A stretch of DNA of 64,000 bases from Arthrobacter sp. SLBN-100 (lineage in GTDB: Bacteria; Actinomycetota; Actinomycetes; Actinomycetales; Micrococcaceae): NCBI RefSeq assembly GCF_006715305.1, contig NZ_VFMY01000001.1, positions 2,170,001 through 2,234,000 of the forward strand, read 5' to 3'. A model generated the notes under the pieces. The model had not been told where the DNA came from and ran no database searches. It saw only the letters and a program-made list of their open reading frames with translations. Position numbers and translations under genes: made by a program. Shown piece by piece: positions 53,188 to 62,714 of this stretch. How positions within the stretch are numbered: the first letter of the stretch is position 1; the number at the start of each line of letters is the position of its first letter.

Positions 53188-54285
53188 ATGATCATCCTGA
53201 TCCCGGCCTACGAGCCGGACCAGCAGCTCCCCGCCCTGATCCGCAGCATCCGGGACGCGGCACCCTGGGTTCCCATCCTGGTGGTGGATGACGGAAGTGG
53301 GCCGGACTACCGTGACGTGTTCGACGGCGCCAGGGCACTTGGGTGCCACATCGTCAGTTACGGGCGCAACCGCGGGAAGGGCTTCGCCCTCAAAACCGGT
53401 TTCGGCTATATTGCGGACAACCTTCCCGGCCACGATGTGGTCTGCGCCGACAGCGACGGCCAGCACATGGTGGTGGACATCCTCCGCGTGGGAGCGGCTT
53501 TGCAGGAGAACCGGGCGGAACAGCGCTGGGCCACCATGGTCCTCGGCAGCCGGTCCTTCACCGGCAACGTCCCCGTACGGAGCCGGCTCGGCAACAGCGC
53601 CACCAGGGCACTCTTCACTCTTGCCACCGGCGAGCGCATCGCCGATACCCAGACAGGCCTCCGCGGCTACCCCGCCGCGATGATCCCTTGGCTGAGGTCG
53701 GTCCGTGGCGACCGCTACGAGTATGAGCTGAACCTGCTGCTGGAAGCCCGGAACGGCGGCTATTCCATCCAGTCGGTGGAGATCGCCACTCTCTACCTGG
53801 ACCACAACTCGGGCTCGCATTTCCGGCCCCTTGCAGATTCAGTGCGCATCTATGCTCCGTTGCTGAAGTTCCTCGCTTCCTCCTTCACGGCCTTCGTGCT
53901 GGACACGGTACTGTTCCTGCTGCTCACGCTGGCCATCGATTCGCTGCTCCTGGCTGTGCTGGGCGCCCGCGTCGTAAGCTCCGCGGTGAATTTCCTGGTC
54001 AACCGGAACGTCGTCTTCGAACGCGGCAGGGACAAACCGGCCGCTACTGCCGGGGTGCGCTATTTCAGCCTGGCTGCCATGCTGCTGGCCGCGAATTTCG
54101 GCCTGATCTGGCTGCTCGAAGCCGCCGGGCTGCCTGCCCTGCCGGCCAAGATCCTGGCCGAGGTCCTCCTGCTGGCGGCCAGCTTCGCCGCACAGCAGCG
54201 CTGGCTCTTCGCCGGCAAAACAGCCCGTCAAAGTACTGACAGCACGCCCAGCGAAACACCAGCCCGCACTCATATACCCGGCTAG
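53188..54285 (+). CDS. Glycosyltransferase family 2 fused to GtrA-like membrane domain
   Basis: A 365-residue protein. Residues 1-225 are a GT-A domain, IILIPAYEPDQQLPALI, VVDDGSG, CADSDGQH (DxD-type), and DTQTGLRGYP, resembling polyprenyl-phosphate glucosyl/mannosyl transferases. Residues 230-345 are a GtrA-like four-helix domain (FLASSFTAFVLDTVLFLLLTL, SSAVNFLVNRNVVF). The fusion suggests that it makes a lipid-linked sugar and helps flip it. Starts 8 bp after the preceding gene. Confidence 0.92.
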   Translation: MIILIPAYEPDQQLPALIRSIRDAAPWVPILVVDDGSGPDYRDVFDGARALGCHIVSYGRNRGKGFALKTGFGYIADNLPGHDVVCADSDGQHMVVDILRVGAALQENRAEQRWATMVLGSRSFTGNVPVRSRLGNSATRALFTLATGERIADTQTGLRGYPAAMIPWLRSVRGDRYEYELNLLLEARNGGYSIQSVEIATLYLDHNSGSHFRPLADSVRIYAPLLKFLASSFTAFVLDTVLFLLLTLAIDSLLLAVLGARVVSSAVNFLVNRNVVFERGRDKPAATAGVRYFSLAAMLLAANFGLIWLLEAAGLPALPAKILAEVLLLAASFAAQQRWLFAGKTARQSTDSTPSETPARTHIPG

Positions 54286-54360
54286 GTCGCCGCACAGCAC
54301 CTGCACAGCTTGGGGCCGGAAAGTAAAGACAAGCCCACCGAAAACATCCCGGAGAATCCC

Positions 54361-55026
54361 ATGAACTCACTGATTTTTATCCTCGCCGACCTCGCGGCCA
54401 TCAGCATCCTGACCTTCGCCCTGTACCTCCGCCGGCACCGCCGCCGCGACCTGGTGGTGTCCTACCTGGGCATGAACGTCGGCGTCCTGGCCGTGGCCAC
54501 CGCGTTGTCCGGGTCGGCTGCCGGCCTGGGACTTGGGCTGGGGCTCTTCGGCGTCCTGTCCATCATCCGGCTCCGCTCCACCGAGCTGGCCCAGCACGAG
54601 GTGGCCTACTACTTCTCGGCCCTGGCCATGGGCCTCATCGCCGGCCTTGGCATCGAGCCGCTCTGGCTGACGGTATCCCTCATGGCCCTGATCCTGCTGG
54701 TGATGTTCGTGGGAGACCACCCCCGCGTCCTGCCCGCCTACCGCCACCAGACCGTCATCCTGGACCGCGCCATAGCCGAAGACGGCGAACTCTACGCCCG
54801 GCTGGAAGAAGTCCTGCACGGCAAGGTCCACTCCGCCACCATCCAGCAACTGGACCTGGTCAATGACAAAACCATCGTGGACGTCCGGTTTGCCTACTCC
54901 CCCGCAGCCTTTCCCACCCAGGTGACCATCCCGGCGGCTACTTCGGCAGCCCACCGGCTCACCCAACCCGCACACGCCCACACTGAGCCCGCATCCATGG
55001 TCCATTCCCAGGCAGGTGCCGCATGA
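54361..55026 (+). CDS. DUF4956 membrane protein
   Basis: A 221-residue protein with about four N-terminal helices (residues 1-125), then a cytoplasmic domain with YRHQTVILDRAIAEDGELYARLEEVLHGKVHSATIQQLDLVNDKTIVDVRF. GLGLGLFGVLSIIRLRSTELAQHEVAYYFSALAMGL is the family's central motif. DUF4956 genes are usually next to VTC-domain genes; their role is not established. Start ATG 54361. It overlaps the VTC gene by 4 bp. Confidence 0.87.
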   Translation: MNSLIFILADLAAISILTFALYLRRHRRRDLVVSYLGMNVGVLAVATALSGSAAGLGLGLGLFGVLSIIRLRSTELAQHEVAYYFSALAMGLIAGLGIEPLWLTVSLMALILLVMFVGDHPRVLPAYRHQTVILDRAIAEDGELYARLEEVLHGKVHSATIQQLDLVNDKTIVDVRFAYSPAAFPTQVTIPAATSAAHRLTQPAHAHTEPASMVHSQAGAA

Positions 55027-55808
55027 GCACCACCGGAACAGACGTCGTCGGCAACCTCCGCTTCCTTCCCCCGGTAGGCCTGGAAGAGCTCAACAGCGAA
55101 GCGGCACTACAGATCCGGGTGGACCGGAAGTATGTGGTTCCCTCAGGGCTCGCCCGCCAGCTCCTGGTCTCGTTCCGCACGGACGTGCGGGTGCTCGAGA
55201 TGGACGGTGCCCGTAGCTTCGCCTATGACTCCGTCTACTTCGACACCGCCGCCTTGGACAGCTACCTGCTGGCAGCCCACGGCCGCCGGCGCCGCTACAA
55301 GATCCGCACCAGGACCTATGTGGACAGCGCCGTGAGCTTCCTGGAGGTCAAGACCGAAGGCGCCCGCGAGGCAACCGTCAAGGAACGCATCCCCTACCAC
55401 CTGGCCGACCGCGCCCGCCTGACCGAGGAAGGACTGGACTACGTCCGTGAAACGCTGACGGCTTCCGTCGGCGCCATGCCTTCCGGCCGCCTTGAGCCGG
55501 TGCTGGAAACCAGGTACAACCGGACCACCTTGTTCCTCCCGGAGTCCGGCAGCCGGGCCACGATCGACAGTGGCGTGACCTGGCAGCGGCCCGACCAGCC
55601 GGCCTGGCTGCTGGACGATGCGGTAATCCTTGAGACCAAGTCAGGCTCCACCGCCGGTCCGCTCGACCGGCATCTCTGGGCCCACGGCGTGCGGCCGTCC
55701 CGGATCTCCAAGTTCGCCACCGGGATGGCGGCACTCTGCCCGGACCTGCCCGCCAACCGCTGGAACCGGACGCTGCGGTGCAGCCTGTCCCTCCGGCCTG
55801 CGGCTTAG
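55023..55808 (+). CDS. VTC-domain (polyphosphate polymerase-like) protein
   Basis: A 261-residue triphosphate-tunnel protein of the VTC family: IRVDRKYVVPSG, FAYDSVYFDTAALDSY, RRRYKIRTRTYVDSAVSFLEVKTE, LEPVLETRYNRTTLFLP and DDAVILETKSG supply the alternating basic and acidic residues of the tunnel. Eukaryotic Vtc4 makes polyphosphate from ATP. Bacterial VTC proteins beside DUF4956 and surface-protein genes are suspected to serve cell-envelope phosphorylation or polyphosphate synthesis; untested here. ATGA overlap with DUF4956. Confidence 0.89.
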   Translation: MSTTGTDVVGNLRFLPPVGLEELNSEAALQIRVDRKYVVPSGLARQLLVSFRTDVRVLEMDGARSFAYDSVYFDTAALDSYLLAAHGRRRRYKIRTRTYVDSAVSFLEVKTEGAREATVKERIPYHLADRARLTEEGLDYVRETLTASVGAMPSGRLEPVLETRYNRTTLFLPESGSRATIDSGVTWQRPDQPAWLLDDAVILETKSGSTAGPLDRHLWAHGVRPSRISKFATGMAALCPDLPANRWNRTLRCSLSLRPAA

Positions 55809-55885
55809 TCCCAGCCCGGCCGCTCAGCCAGCCCCGCCGCTAGACCACCTCAACTGCTTCCCCACTTTCCCAAAGGACCCTTGCC

Positions 55886-57484
55886 ATGAAGAACCTCCGT
55901 ACCTACCTCTCTGTCGCCGCCCTGGCCACCGCACTCGGGCTCACCGGCTGCTCCGTTGCCGGCACCACACCCACCGGTGTTTCCGCCATCAGCAGCACGT
56001 CGTCCGCTGCCACTTCGGGCACCACTTCCAGCACCACGCAGGCAGTTTCCCTGGACACCCTGGCCGAGGACACGCATTACGACGCCGACGACCTCACCTG
56101 GGACGCCGCCTCCGAAGTAGCCGTGACACTGGCGGACGGTACCAGCAAAACCGGCGGCTCGTCGTCGGACGCCGTAACGGTCGACGGCGACACGGTCACC
56201 ATCACCGCGGCAGGCACGTACCGCCTCAGCGGGTCACTCTCAAACGGCCAGGTGGTAGTGGCCGCCGGTGAAAAGGACGTGGTGCGGATCATCCTGGACG
56301 GTGCCAACGTCACCAGCTCCACCGGTTCCCCCTTCGTTGTGCAGAGCGCCAATGAGGCCATCGTCTACCTCCAGGACGGCACCACCAATACGCTCACTGA
56401 CGCGGCCACCTATGCGGACCAAGGGACGGACGCACCCAACGCAGCCCTGTACTCCATGGCGGACCTGACCATCGCCGGCAGCGGATCCTTGACCGTGGAC
56501 GGCAAGTACAACGACGGGATCTCTTCGAAGGACGGCCTGGTCCTCGCCGCCGGCACCGTGACCGTGGACGCCGCTGATGACGGCATCGTGGGCAAGGACT
56601 ACGCCGTGCTGCTGGACGGCGCCTACCAGGTGACCGCGGCCGGAGACGGCTTCAAGTCGGACAACGACGAGGAAGAGGGCCGCGGCTGGCTCCTGATCAA
56701 CGGCGGAACCATCAACGTCAGCGCCGGCGATGACGGCATCAAGGCGTACAACACCCTGACCATCGCGGCCGGCACGTCCACCGTGGAGGAATCGGAAGAA
56801 GGCCTCGAAGCCCAGCACATCGTGGTTTCCGGCGGCATCGCAACCGTCACATCCAACGACGACGGCGTGAACGCCTCGGGCGGCAGCTCCACCGCCGGCA
56901 CGTCCGCACAGGGCGGCGGCGGAATGGGCGGCGGGGGCATGGAAGTGGGCGACTACACCGTGGCGGTTACCGGCGGCCTGCTCACCATCAACGCCCAGGG
57001 CGATGGTCTGGATTCCAACGGCAACGCCAGCATCTCGGGCGGAACGGTGGTGGTGAACGGCCCCACCAACAGCGGAAACGGTGCGCTGGACGTCAACGGC
57101 GAGCTGGACGTGACCGGTGGAACTGTTGCCGCCGCCGGAAGCGCGGGGATGGTGGTCACGCCCGGCGAGTCCTCCACCCAGTCCGGGGTCCAGGTGACGC
57201 TGGGGTCGTCGGTTCCGGCCGGGACCGTCATCCAGCTTGCCGATTCAACCGGGAACGTAGTCGCCGCGTTCGTTACCGCCAAGGCCACGGCCTCGCTGGT
57301 GTTCTCCTCCGCCGCGATCACGGATGGCGAGCAATACACGGTGTACACCGGAGGCACCGCAACAGTGAGCGCGGGACTGGGCGAAGGCTCATTGGACGGC
57401 GCCAAGGAACAGGGCACCGTCACAGCCGGCGAGTACGCTGCGGCGCAGGGCCCGGGGGTAGGCGGCGGCGGCCCGCGCTGGTAA
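55886..57484 (+). CDS. Surface lipoprotein with beta-helix carbohydrate-binding domain (Cthe_2159-like)
   Basis: A 532-residue lipoprotein: MKNLRTYLSVAALATALGLTGCS has a lipobox (LTGC) at residues 19-22. After a Ser/Thr-rich stretch come repeated solenoid turns (VTVDGDTVTITAAGTYRLSG, INGGTINVSAGDDGIKA, VSGGIATVTSNDDGVNASGG, ISGGTVVVNGP) with recurring D-D-G-I/V-x-A calcium-binding-like motifs. This matches the Cthe_2159/DUF4353 family, beta-helix proteins binding acidic polysaccharides. A glycine-rich tail ends the protein. Last gene of the envelope operon, 77 bp after VTC. Confidence 0.88.
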   Translation: MKNLRTYLSVAALATALGLTGCSVAGTTPTGVSAISSTSSAATSGTTSSTTQAVSLDTLAEDTHYDADDLTWDAASEVAVTLADGTSKTGGSSSDAVTVDGDTVTITAAGTYRLSGSLSNGQVVVAAGEKDVVRIILDGANVTSSTGSPFVVQSANEAIVYLQDGTTNTLTDAATYADQGTDAPNAALYSMADLTIAGSGSLTVDGKYNDGISSKDGLVLAAGTVTVDAADDGIVGKDYAVLLDGAYQVTAAGDGFKSDNDEEEGRGWLLINGGTINVSAGDDGIKAYNTLTIAAGTSTVEESEEGLEAQHIVVSGGIATVTSNDDGVNASGGSSTAGTSAQGGGGMGGGGMEVGDYTVAVTGGLLTINAQGDGLDSNGNASISGGTVVVNGPTNSGNGALDVNGELDVTGGTVAAAGSAGMVVTPGESSTQSGVQVTLGSSVPAGTVIQLADSTGNVVAAFVTAKATASLVFSSAAITDGEQYTVYTGGTATVSAGLGEGSLDGAKEQGTVTAGEYAAAQGPGVGGGGPRW

Positions 57485-57489
57485 CCCCC

Positions 57490-57538
57490 AACGCTCTCTC
57501 ACTTAACGCAACGATTAACCCAACGCTCGCTCACTTCC
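57490..57538 (-). repeat. Two copies of a dispersed AAGTGAGAGAGCGTT element
   Basis: AACGCTCTCTCACTT (57490-57504) and AACGCTCGCTCACTTCC (57522-57538) are the reverse complement of the repeats at 58811 and 58843. They lie in the convergent spacer before the haloperoxidase gene. Confidence 0.75.
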
Positions 57539-57564
57539 GGCGACGGCGGCCTCCCGCCGTCGCC
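57539..57564. terminator. Hairpin between the envelope operon and the alpha/beta hydrolase
   Basis: GGCGACGGCGG pairs perfectly with CCGCCGTCGCC around a 4-nt loop, with GGGTCTTT following on the plus strand. It serves the convergent genes on both sides. Confidence 0.75.
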
Positions 57565-57588
57565 GGGTCTTTGAGCGTTAAGCAGGGG

Positions 57589-58791
<1,203 letters not shown>

Positions 58792-58810
58792 TCAATTATG
58801 CGCGGTGGAC

Positions 58811-58862
58811 GCGGAAAGTGAGAGAGCGTTCGTGGAAAACGCGCGGAAAGTGAGAGAGCGTC
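58811..58862 (+). repeat. Two copies of a dispersed GCGGAAAGTGAGAGAGCGT element
   Basis: GCGGAAAGTGAGAGAGCGT at 58811-58829 and 58843-58861 are identical and 32 bp apart. Inverted copies lie at 57490-57538. The 204-bp spacer holds this and the desaturase terminator, nothing else I can identify. Confidence 0.8.
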
Positions 58863-58883
58863 TGATGCGGCGGAGAAAAGAAT

Positions 58884-58921
58884 GCACCTCCGGTCCCGGT
58901 GGTTACCGGAGCCGGAGGCGC
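58884..58921 (-). terminator. Terminator of the desaturase operon
   Basis: A long hairpin (CACCTCCGG...CCGGAGG and an inner CCGGT/ACCGG) is followed on the minus strand by ATTCTTTTCT. It lies 44 bp after the desaturase stop. Confidence 0.75.
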
Positions 58922-58964
58922 AGTCAGTGCTTACGAGTAGGGGCGGGGCCCGGGCGGACTGTGC

Positions 58965-60149
58965 CTAGGCCCGCGCGGCCTTACCCGGGAGGGCCAGCTT
59001 GAAGACCTTCGCCCAGGAAGAGCCCACCTGCTTCAGCAGCGGCCCGGTGGTGTACTTCAGGCCGTAGCGCTGGCAGATTTCACGGACCCTCGGCGCCACT
59101 TCGGCATACCGGTTGGAGGGCAGGTCCGGGAAGAGGTGGTGCTCGATCTGGTGTGACAGGTTTCCGGTCATCAGGTGCATGAACTTCGAGCCGGAGATGT
59201 TGGCCGAGCCAATCATCTGGCGGACGTACCAGTCGCCGCGGGTTTCCCCCTCAACCATTTCCTCGGTGAAGGTGTCGGTGCCTTCCGGGAAGTGGCCGCA
59301 GAAGATGACTGCGTGGGCCCAGACGTTGCGTACGGCGTTGGCGGCAAGGGTGCCGTAGAGCGCCTGCTTCCCGGAGCCGGTCAGCATGGCGACGGCGGGC
59401 GTGGCGGCGTAGTCCTTGGTGAACTGGGTGACCACCTTCTTGCCCAGGGCCTTGAGGTCCTTGAGCAGCGCTTCCTTGGACTTGGTGCCTTCCTTGTACT
59501 CGGTGAGCTCAAGGTCGTAGATGGCGATGCCCCACTCGAAGACCGGGGCCAGGATGGCGTTGAACAGGGGGTTTGCCAGGTTGATGGGCTTCCAGGGCTG
59601 TTCTTCGTCCATCCGCAGGAGGTTGTATCCGACGTCGTTGTCCTTGCCCACCACATTGGTCCAGCGGTGATGGAGGTCGTTGTGGGTGTGCTGCCAGGAG
59701 CGTGAGGGGGTGACGAAGTCCCACTCCCACGTGGTGGAGTGGATGTCAGGATCCCGCATCCAGTCCCACTGGCCGTGCAGGATGTTGTGGCCCAGTTCCA
59801 TGTTCTCGAGGATCTTGGCCAGGCTCAGCAGCGTGGTTCCAGTGACCCAGGCGGCCTTGTTCTTGCTGACGAGCAGGGCAGCCCGGCCCGAAATCTCAAG
59901 GCCACGCTGGATCTTGATCATCCGCCGGATGTAGGCGGCGTCTTCCGCCCCGCGCTTGGCGAGGATTTCGTCGCGGATCGCGTCGAGTTCGCGTCCGAGC
60001 TCTGCCACCTGCTCATCACTGAGGTGGGCGGCCGCCGGCGGACGCACAGTGGGGCTGCCGGATTCGGCAAGCTTCCCGGGGCGCGTCCTCGAACTGTTGG
60101 TTGAACCGCCTCCGGCAGGGGTGGCCTTGCTGGGTGTAATTACAGACAT
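58965..60149 (-). CDS. Fatty acid desaturase, acyl-CoA type (DesA3-like)
   Basis: A 394-residue membrane di-iron desaturase. Three histidine boxes are present: GHNILHG near residue 112, HTHNDLHHR near 150 and HQIEHHLFPD near 335. They bind the di-iron centre on the cytoplasmic face. It introduces a double bond, probably delta-9, into acyl chains to adjust membrane fluidity. Start ATG 60149 with GAGGAG upstream yields MSVITPSK. It lies 13 bp after the reductase gene, its likely electron donor. Confidence 0.92.
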   Translation of the reverse strand: MSVITPSKATPAGGGSTNSSRTRPGKLAESGSPTVRPPAAAHLSDEQVAELGRELDAIRDEILAKRGAEDAAYIRRMIKIQRGLEISGRAALLVSKNKAAWVTGTTLLSLAKILENMELGHNILHGQWDWMRDPDIHSTTWEWDFVTPSRSWQHTHNDLHHRWTNVVGKDNDVGYNLLRMDEEQPWKPINLANPLFNAILAPVFEWGIAIYDLELTEYKEGTKSKEALLKDLKALGKKVVTQFTKDYAATPAVAMLTGSGKQALYGTLAANAVRNVWAHAVIFCGHFPEGTDTFTEEMVEGETRGDWYVRQMIGSANISGSKFMHLMTGNLSHQIEHHLFPDLPSNRYAEVAPRVREICQRYGLKYTTGPLLKQVGSSWAKVFKLALPGKAARA

Positions 60150-60162
60150 ACCGTAGTACTCC

Positions 60163-61308
60163 TCAGATTTCGAGGTTGACGGGTCCGGCGGCTGCCGAGA
60201 CACACGTTTGGATCAATTGGCCGGGCTCGCCATGGACTTCTCCGGTGCGGAGATCGCGGACCTGCCCCGACAGGAGCGGGGTCAGGCAGCTGTGGCAGAT
60301 GCCCATCCGGCAGCCGCTGGGCATCAGCACCCCGGCGTCCTCGCCCACGTCCAGGATAGGTGTGTCGCCGTCGGCTTCCACTTCCCGGTCGGAGGCTTCA
60401 AAGGTGACCAGCCCGCCGTCGTGCCCGACGCCACCTTCGAACGTGGTGTTGAAGCGCTCGATCATGAGGTTTCCCGGTGCGCCGACCTCTGCCACATCAG
60501 TGCCGGGCGCCGCTGTGGTGAGCGCGGCGCGCTTCCACAGCGCCTCGGCGTCGTCCAGGAAGCTGTCCGGGCCGCAGGCGTAGGCGGCGCGTTCCTTCCA
60601 GTCCGGGCAGATCTCGTCCAGCTGATCCGTGTTGGTCAGGTCCATCCGGCCCTGCTCGCCGGTAAACCAGTGGGCCAGGCGGAAGTTGGGGAACTGGTCG
60701 GCGAGCTCGGCGAGTTCCTCGCGGAAGAGGCTGTCACCGGGGGTGCGGGCCGAGTGGACCAGGACGACGTCGGCATCCGGACGCCGCGGAACAAGGGTGC
60801 GGATCATGGACATCACCGGAGTGATGCCGCTGCCCGCCGTGACCATCAGCAGGGGGCGGGGGTGCTCCGGGAGCACAAAGTCGCCCTGCGGGGGTGCGAG
60901 GAAGAGGACGTCGCCGGGTTTGGTGGTGCGCACCAGGGTGCCGGACACTGCGCCGACGTCGGTGACCGTGATGGCCGGGTCCTTGCCTGCAGGGGCGCTG
61001 AGCGAGTAGGACCGCCAGTGGCGCACGCCGTCGAGTTCGACGCCGATGCGCGCCCATTGGCCCGCGAGGTGCGAGTGCCAGCCGCGGCCGGGCCGGAAGA
61101 AGATGGTCGCTGACTGCGCGGTCTCCTGGACCACCCGGGTGACGACGCCGCGGAGTTGCCGGGCAGAGTAGACAGGGTTGAACAGCGCCAGGATGTCCTC
61201 GGGCGCCAAAGGGGTAGTAAGCACAGAGGCCGCCTGGGCCAGCTGACGTAGCCGGATCATGCGATAAAGCCTAAAACGGCGCGGGCCATATTTCTCTCTC
61301 TCCGTCAT
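60163..61308 (-). CDS. Ferredoxin reductase with C-terminal 2Fe-2S domain (desaturase partner)
   Basis: A 381-residue flavoprotein. FAD domain with RSYSLSAP near residue 120; NAD(P) domain with VTAGSGITPVMSMIRTL near 185 and YACGPDSFLDDAE near 270; C-terminal plant-type ferredoxin with MPSGCRMGICHSCLTPLLSG and QTCVSAA cysteines. The layout equals mycobacterial Rv3230c, which feeds the DesA3 desaturase. The pairing in one operon supports the same role. Confidence 0.92.
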   Translation of the reverse strand: MTEREKYGPRRFRLYRMIRLRQLAQAASVLTTPLAPEDILALFNPVYSARQLRGVVTRVVQETAQSATIFFRPGRGWHSHLAGQWARIGVELDGVRHWRSYSLSAPAGKDPAITVTDVGAVSGTLVRTTKPGDVLFLAPPQGDFVLPEHPRPLLMVTAGSGITPVMSMIRTLVPRRPDADVVLVHSARTPGDSLFREELAELADQFPNFRLAHWFTGEQGRMDLTNTDQLDEICPDWKERAAYACGPDSFLDDAEALWKRAALTTAAPGTDVAEVGAPGNLMIERFNTTFEGGVGHDGGLVTFEASDREVEADGDTPILDVGEDAGVLMPSGCRMGICHSCLTPLLSGQVRDLRTGEVHGEPGQLIQTCVSAAAGPVNLEI

Positions 61309-61408
61309 ATGACCGTTCCGCAGTCACGCTGTAATTCGGGCGCTAAGCCCCCAAAGCCGCACTCTAAGAGTAACGGCTGCGGTGTGCAGAAGGTTCCCTC
61401 AACTTCAC

Positions 61409-61420
61409 TAAGCATACTTA
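61409..61420. promoter_or_regulatory. Near-palindrome TAAGCATACTTA upstream of the reductase-desaturase operon
   Basis: Differs by one base from the perfect palindrome TAAGTATACTTA at 37845. It lies about 100 bp upstream of the reductase start, within an AT-rich patch containing TATGATAAG on the minus strand. Confidence 0.5.
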
Positions 61421-61494
61421 TCATACCCAAGGATACGGATGGGCAGGTTATTACTTAAGGGTCGGCGGCGACATGGCGGCCTGAACTTACCGGG

Positions 61495-62529
61495 TCAGGG
61501 CCGGGCCGACTTCCAGCCAAGGGCCGGGGCGATGTAGCGGGCCACGCTGCCCAGGAGCTTGGCGTTGAACTCGACGCCGAGCTGGTTGGGGACCGTGAGC
61601 AGCAGCGTGTCCGCGGCCTGGACGGCGGTATCGGCAGCGAGCTCTTCGGCCAGGGCATCTGGAGCGCCCACGTAGCTTTTCCCGAATCGTGCGGTCAGTC
61701 CATCGATGATGCCAACCTGGTCGCGGCTGTCCCGCAGCGCACTGCCGGCAAAGTAGCGGCTGTCCTCCGCATCAACGATGGGAAGGACGCTGCGGCTGAC
61801 CGAGACCCGGGGTGTGTGGCGGTGGCCCGCTGCTGCCCAGGCATCCCGAAAGAGCTGGATCTGTTCTGCCTGGAGTTCATGGAAGGGAACGCCCGTGTCC
61901 TCGGTCAGGAGGGTGGAGCTCATCAGGTTCATGCCCATTTCGGCGGCCCAGACGGCCGTCTTCCGGCTGCCGGCTCCCCACCAGATGCGTTCGGCCAGTC
62001 CTGGCGACTGCGGCTGAATGGGAAGCAATCCGGTGGCACCGCCGGCGTAGCGGGGGTCCGCTTCGGCCACTCCCGCACCGGCGATGGCCTTCCGGAAAAG
62101 CGCGGTGTGCCGGCGTGCCATGTCGGCGTCGGCCTCCCCCGGCTCCGGGCGGTAGCCAAACGCCGCCGCACCTTGCCGCGCCGGTTCGGGTGAGCCCCGG
62201 CTGATGCCGAGTTGAAGCCTGCCGCCGCTGATCAGGTCTGCAGCCGCGGCTTCCTCCGCCATGTACAGGGGATTTTCATAACGCATGTCGATCACGCCGG
62301 TGCCGATTTCGATCCGGCTGGTCCGGGCGCCAATGGCAGACAGCAAGGGGAACGGCGAGGCCTGCTGCCGGGCGAAGTGGTGAACCCGGAAAAACGCTCC
62401 GTCCACCCCCAACTCTTCAGCAGCGACGGCAAGGTCAATGGCCTGGAGGAGGGCATCTGCGGCCGTCCGCGTTTGTGAGCCCTGGCCTGGGCCCCAGTGG
62501 CCGAATGAAAGGAATCCGATGCGCTCCAT
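61495..62529 (-). CDS. LLM-class flavin-dependent oxidoreductase
   Basis: A 344-residue luciferase-like monooxygenase barrel: ERIGFLSFGHWGP at the N-terminus, AEELGVDGAFFRVHHFARQ, LLSAIGARTSRIEIGTGVIDMRYENPLYMAEEAAAADLISGGRLQLGISRGSPEPA, and IWWGAGSRKTAVWAAEMGMNLM. Uses FMN or F420; substrate unknown. Start ATG 62529 (MERIGF) is chosen by family length; an ATG three codons upstream is also possible. Confidence 0.9.
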   Translation of the reverse strand: MERIGFLSFGHWGPGQGSQTRTAADALLQAIDLAVAAEELGVDGAFFRVHHFARQQASPFPLLSAIGARTSRIEIGTGVIDMRYENPLYMAEEAAAADLISGGRLQLGISRGSPEPARQGAAAFGYRPEPGEADADMARRHTALFRKAIAGAGVAEADPRYAGGATGLLPIQPQSPGLAERIWWGAGSRKTAVWAAEMGMNLMSSTLLTEDTGVPFHELQAEQIQLFRDAWAAAGHRHTPRVSVSRSVLPIVDAEDSRYFAGSALRDSRDQVGIIDGLTARFGKSYVGAPDALAEELAADTAVQAADTLLLTVPNQLGVEFNAKLLGSVARYIAPALGWKSARP

Positions 62530-62714
62530 ACATCCCATAACTGCCCTGGCACCCGGGGCATTCCCCACGGCCCTCCTGCCGCGTGTTGAAGTTCGGGCCA
62601 ACCGCCGGCGGCGAATCCACAAAAATCGAGTACTGCCTACGCTGGCTGGGGCGCCGGTGGTGTTGCAGAATCGCAGGAACAAGCGGCCGCTTTGCGGCCG
62701 ACGGACCTTGGCAG

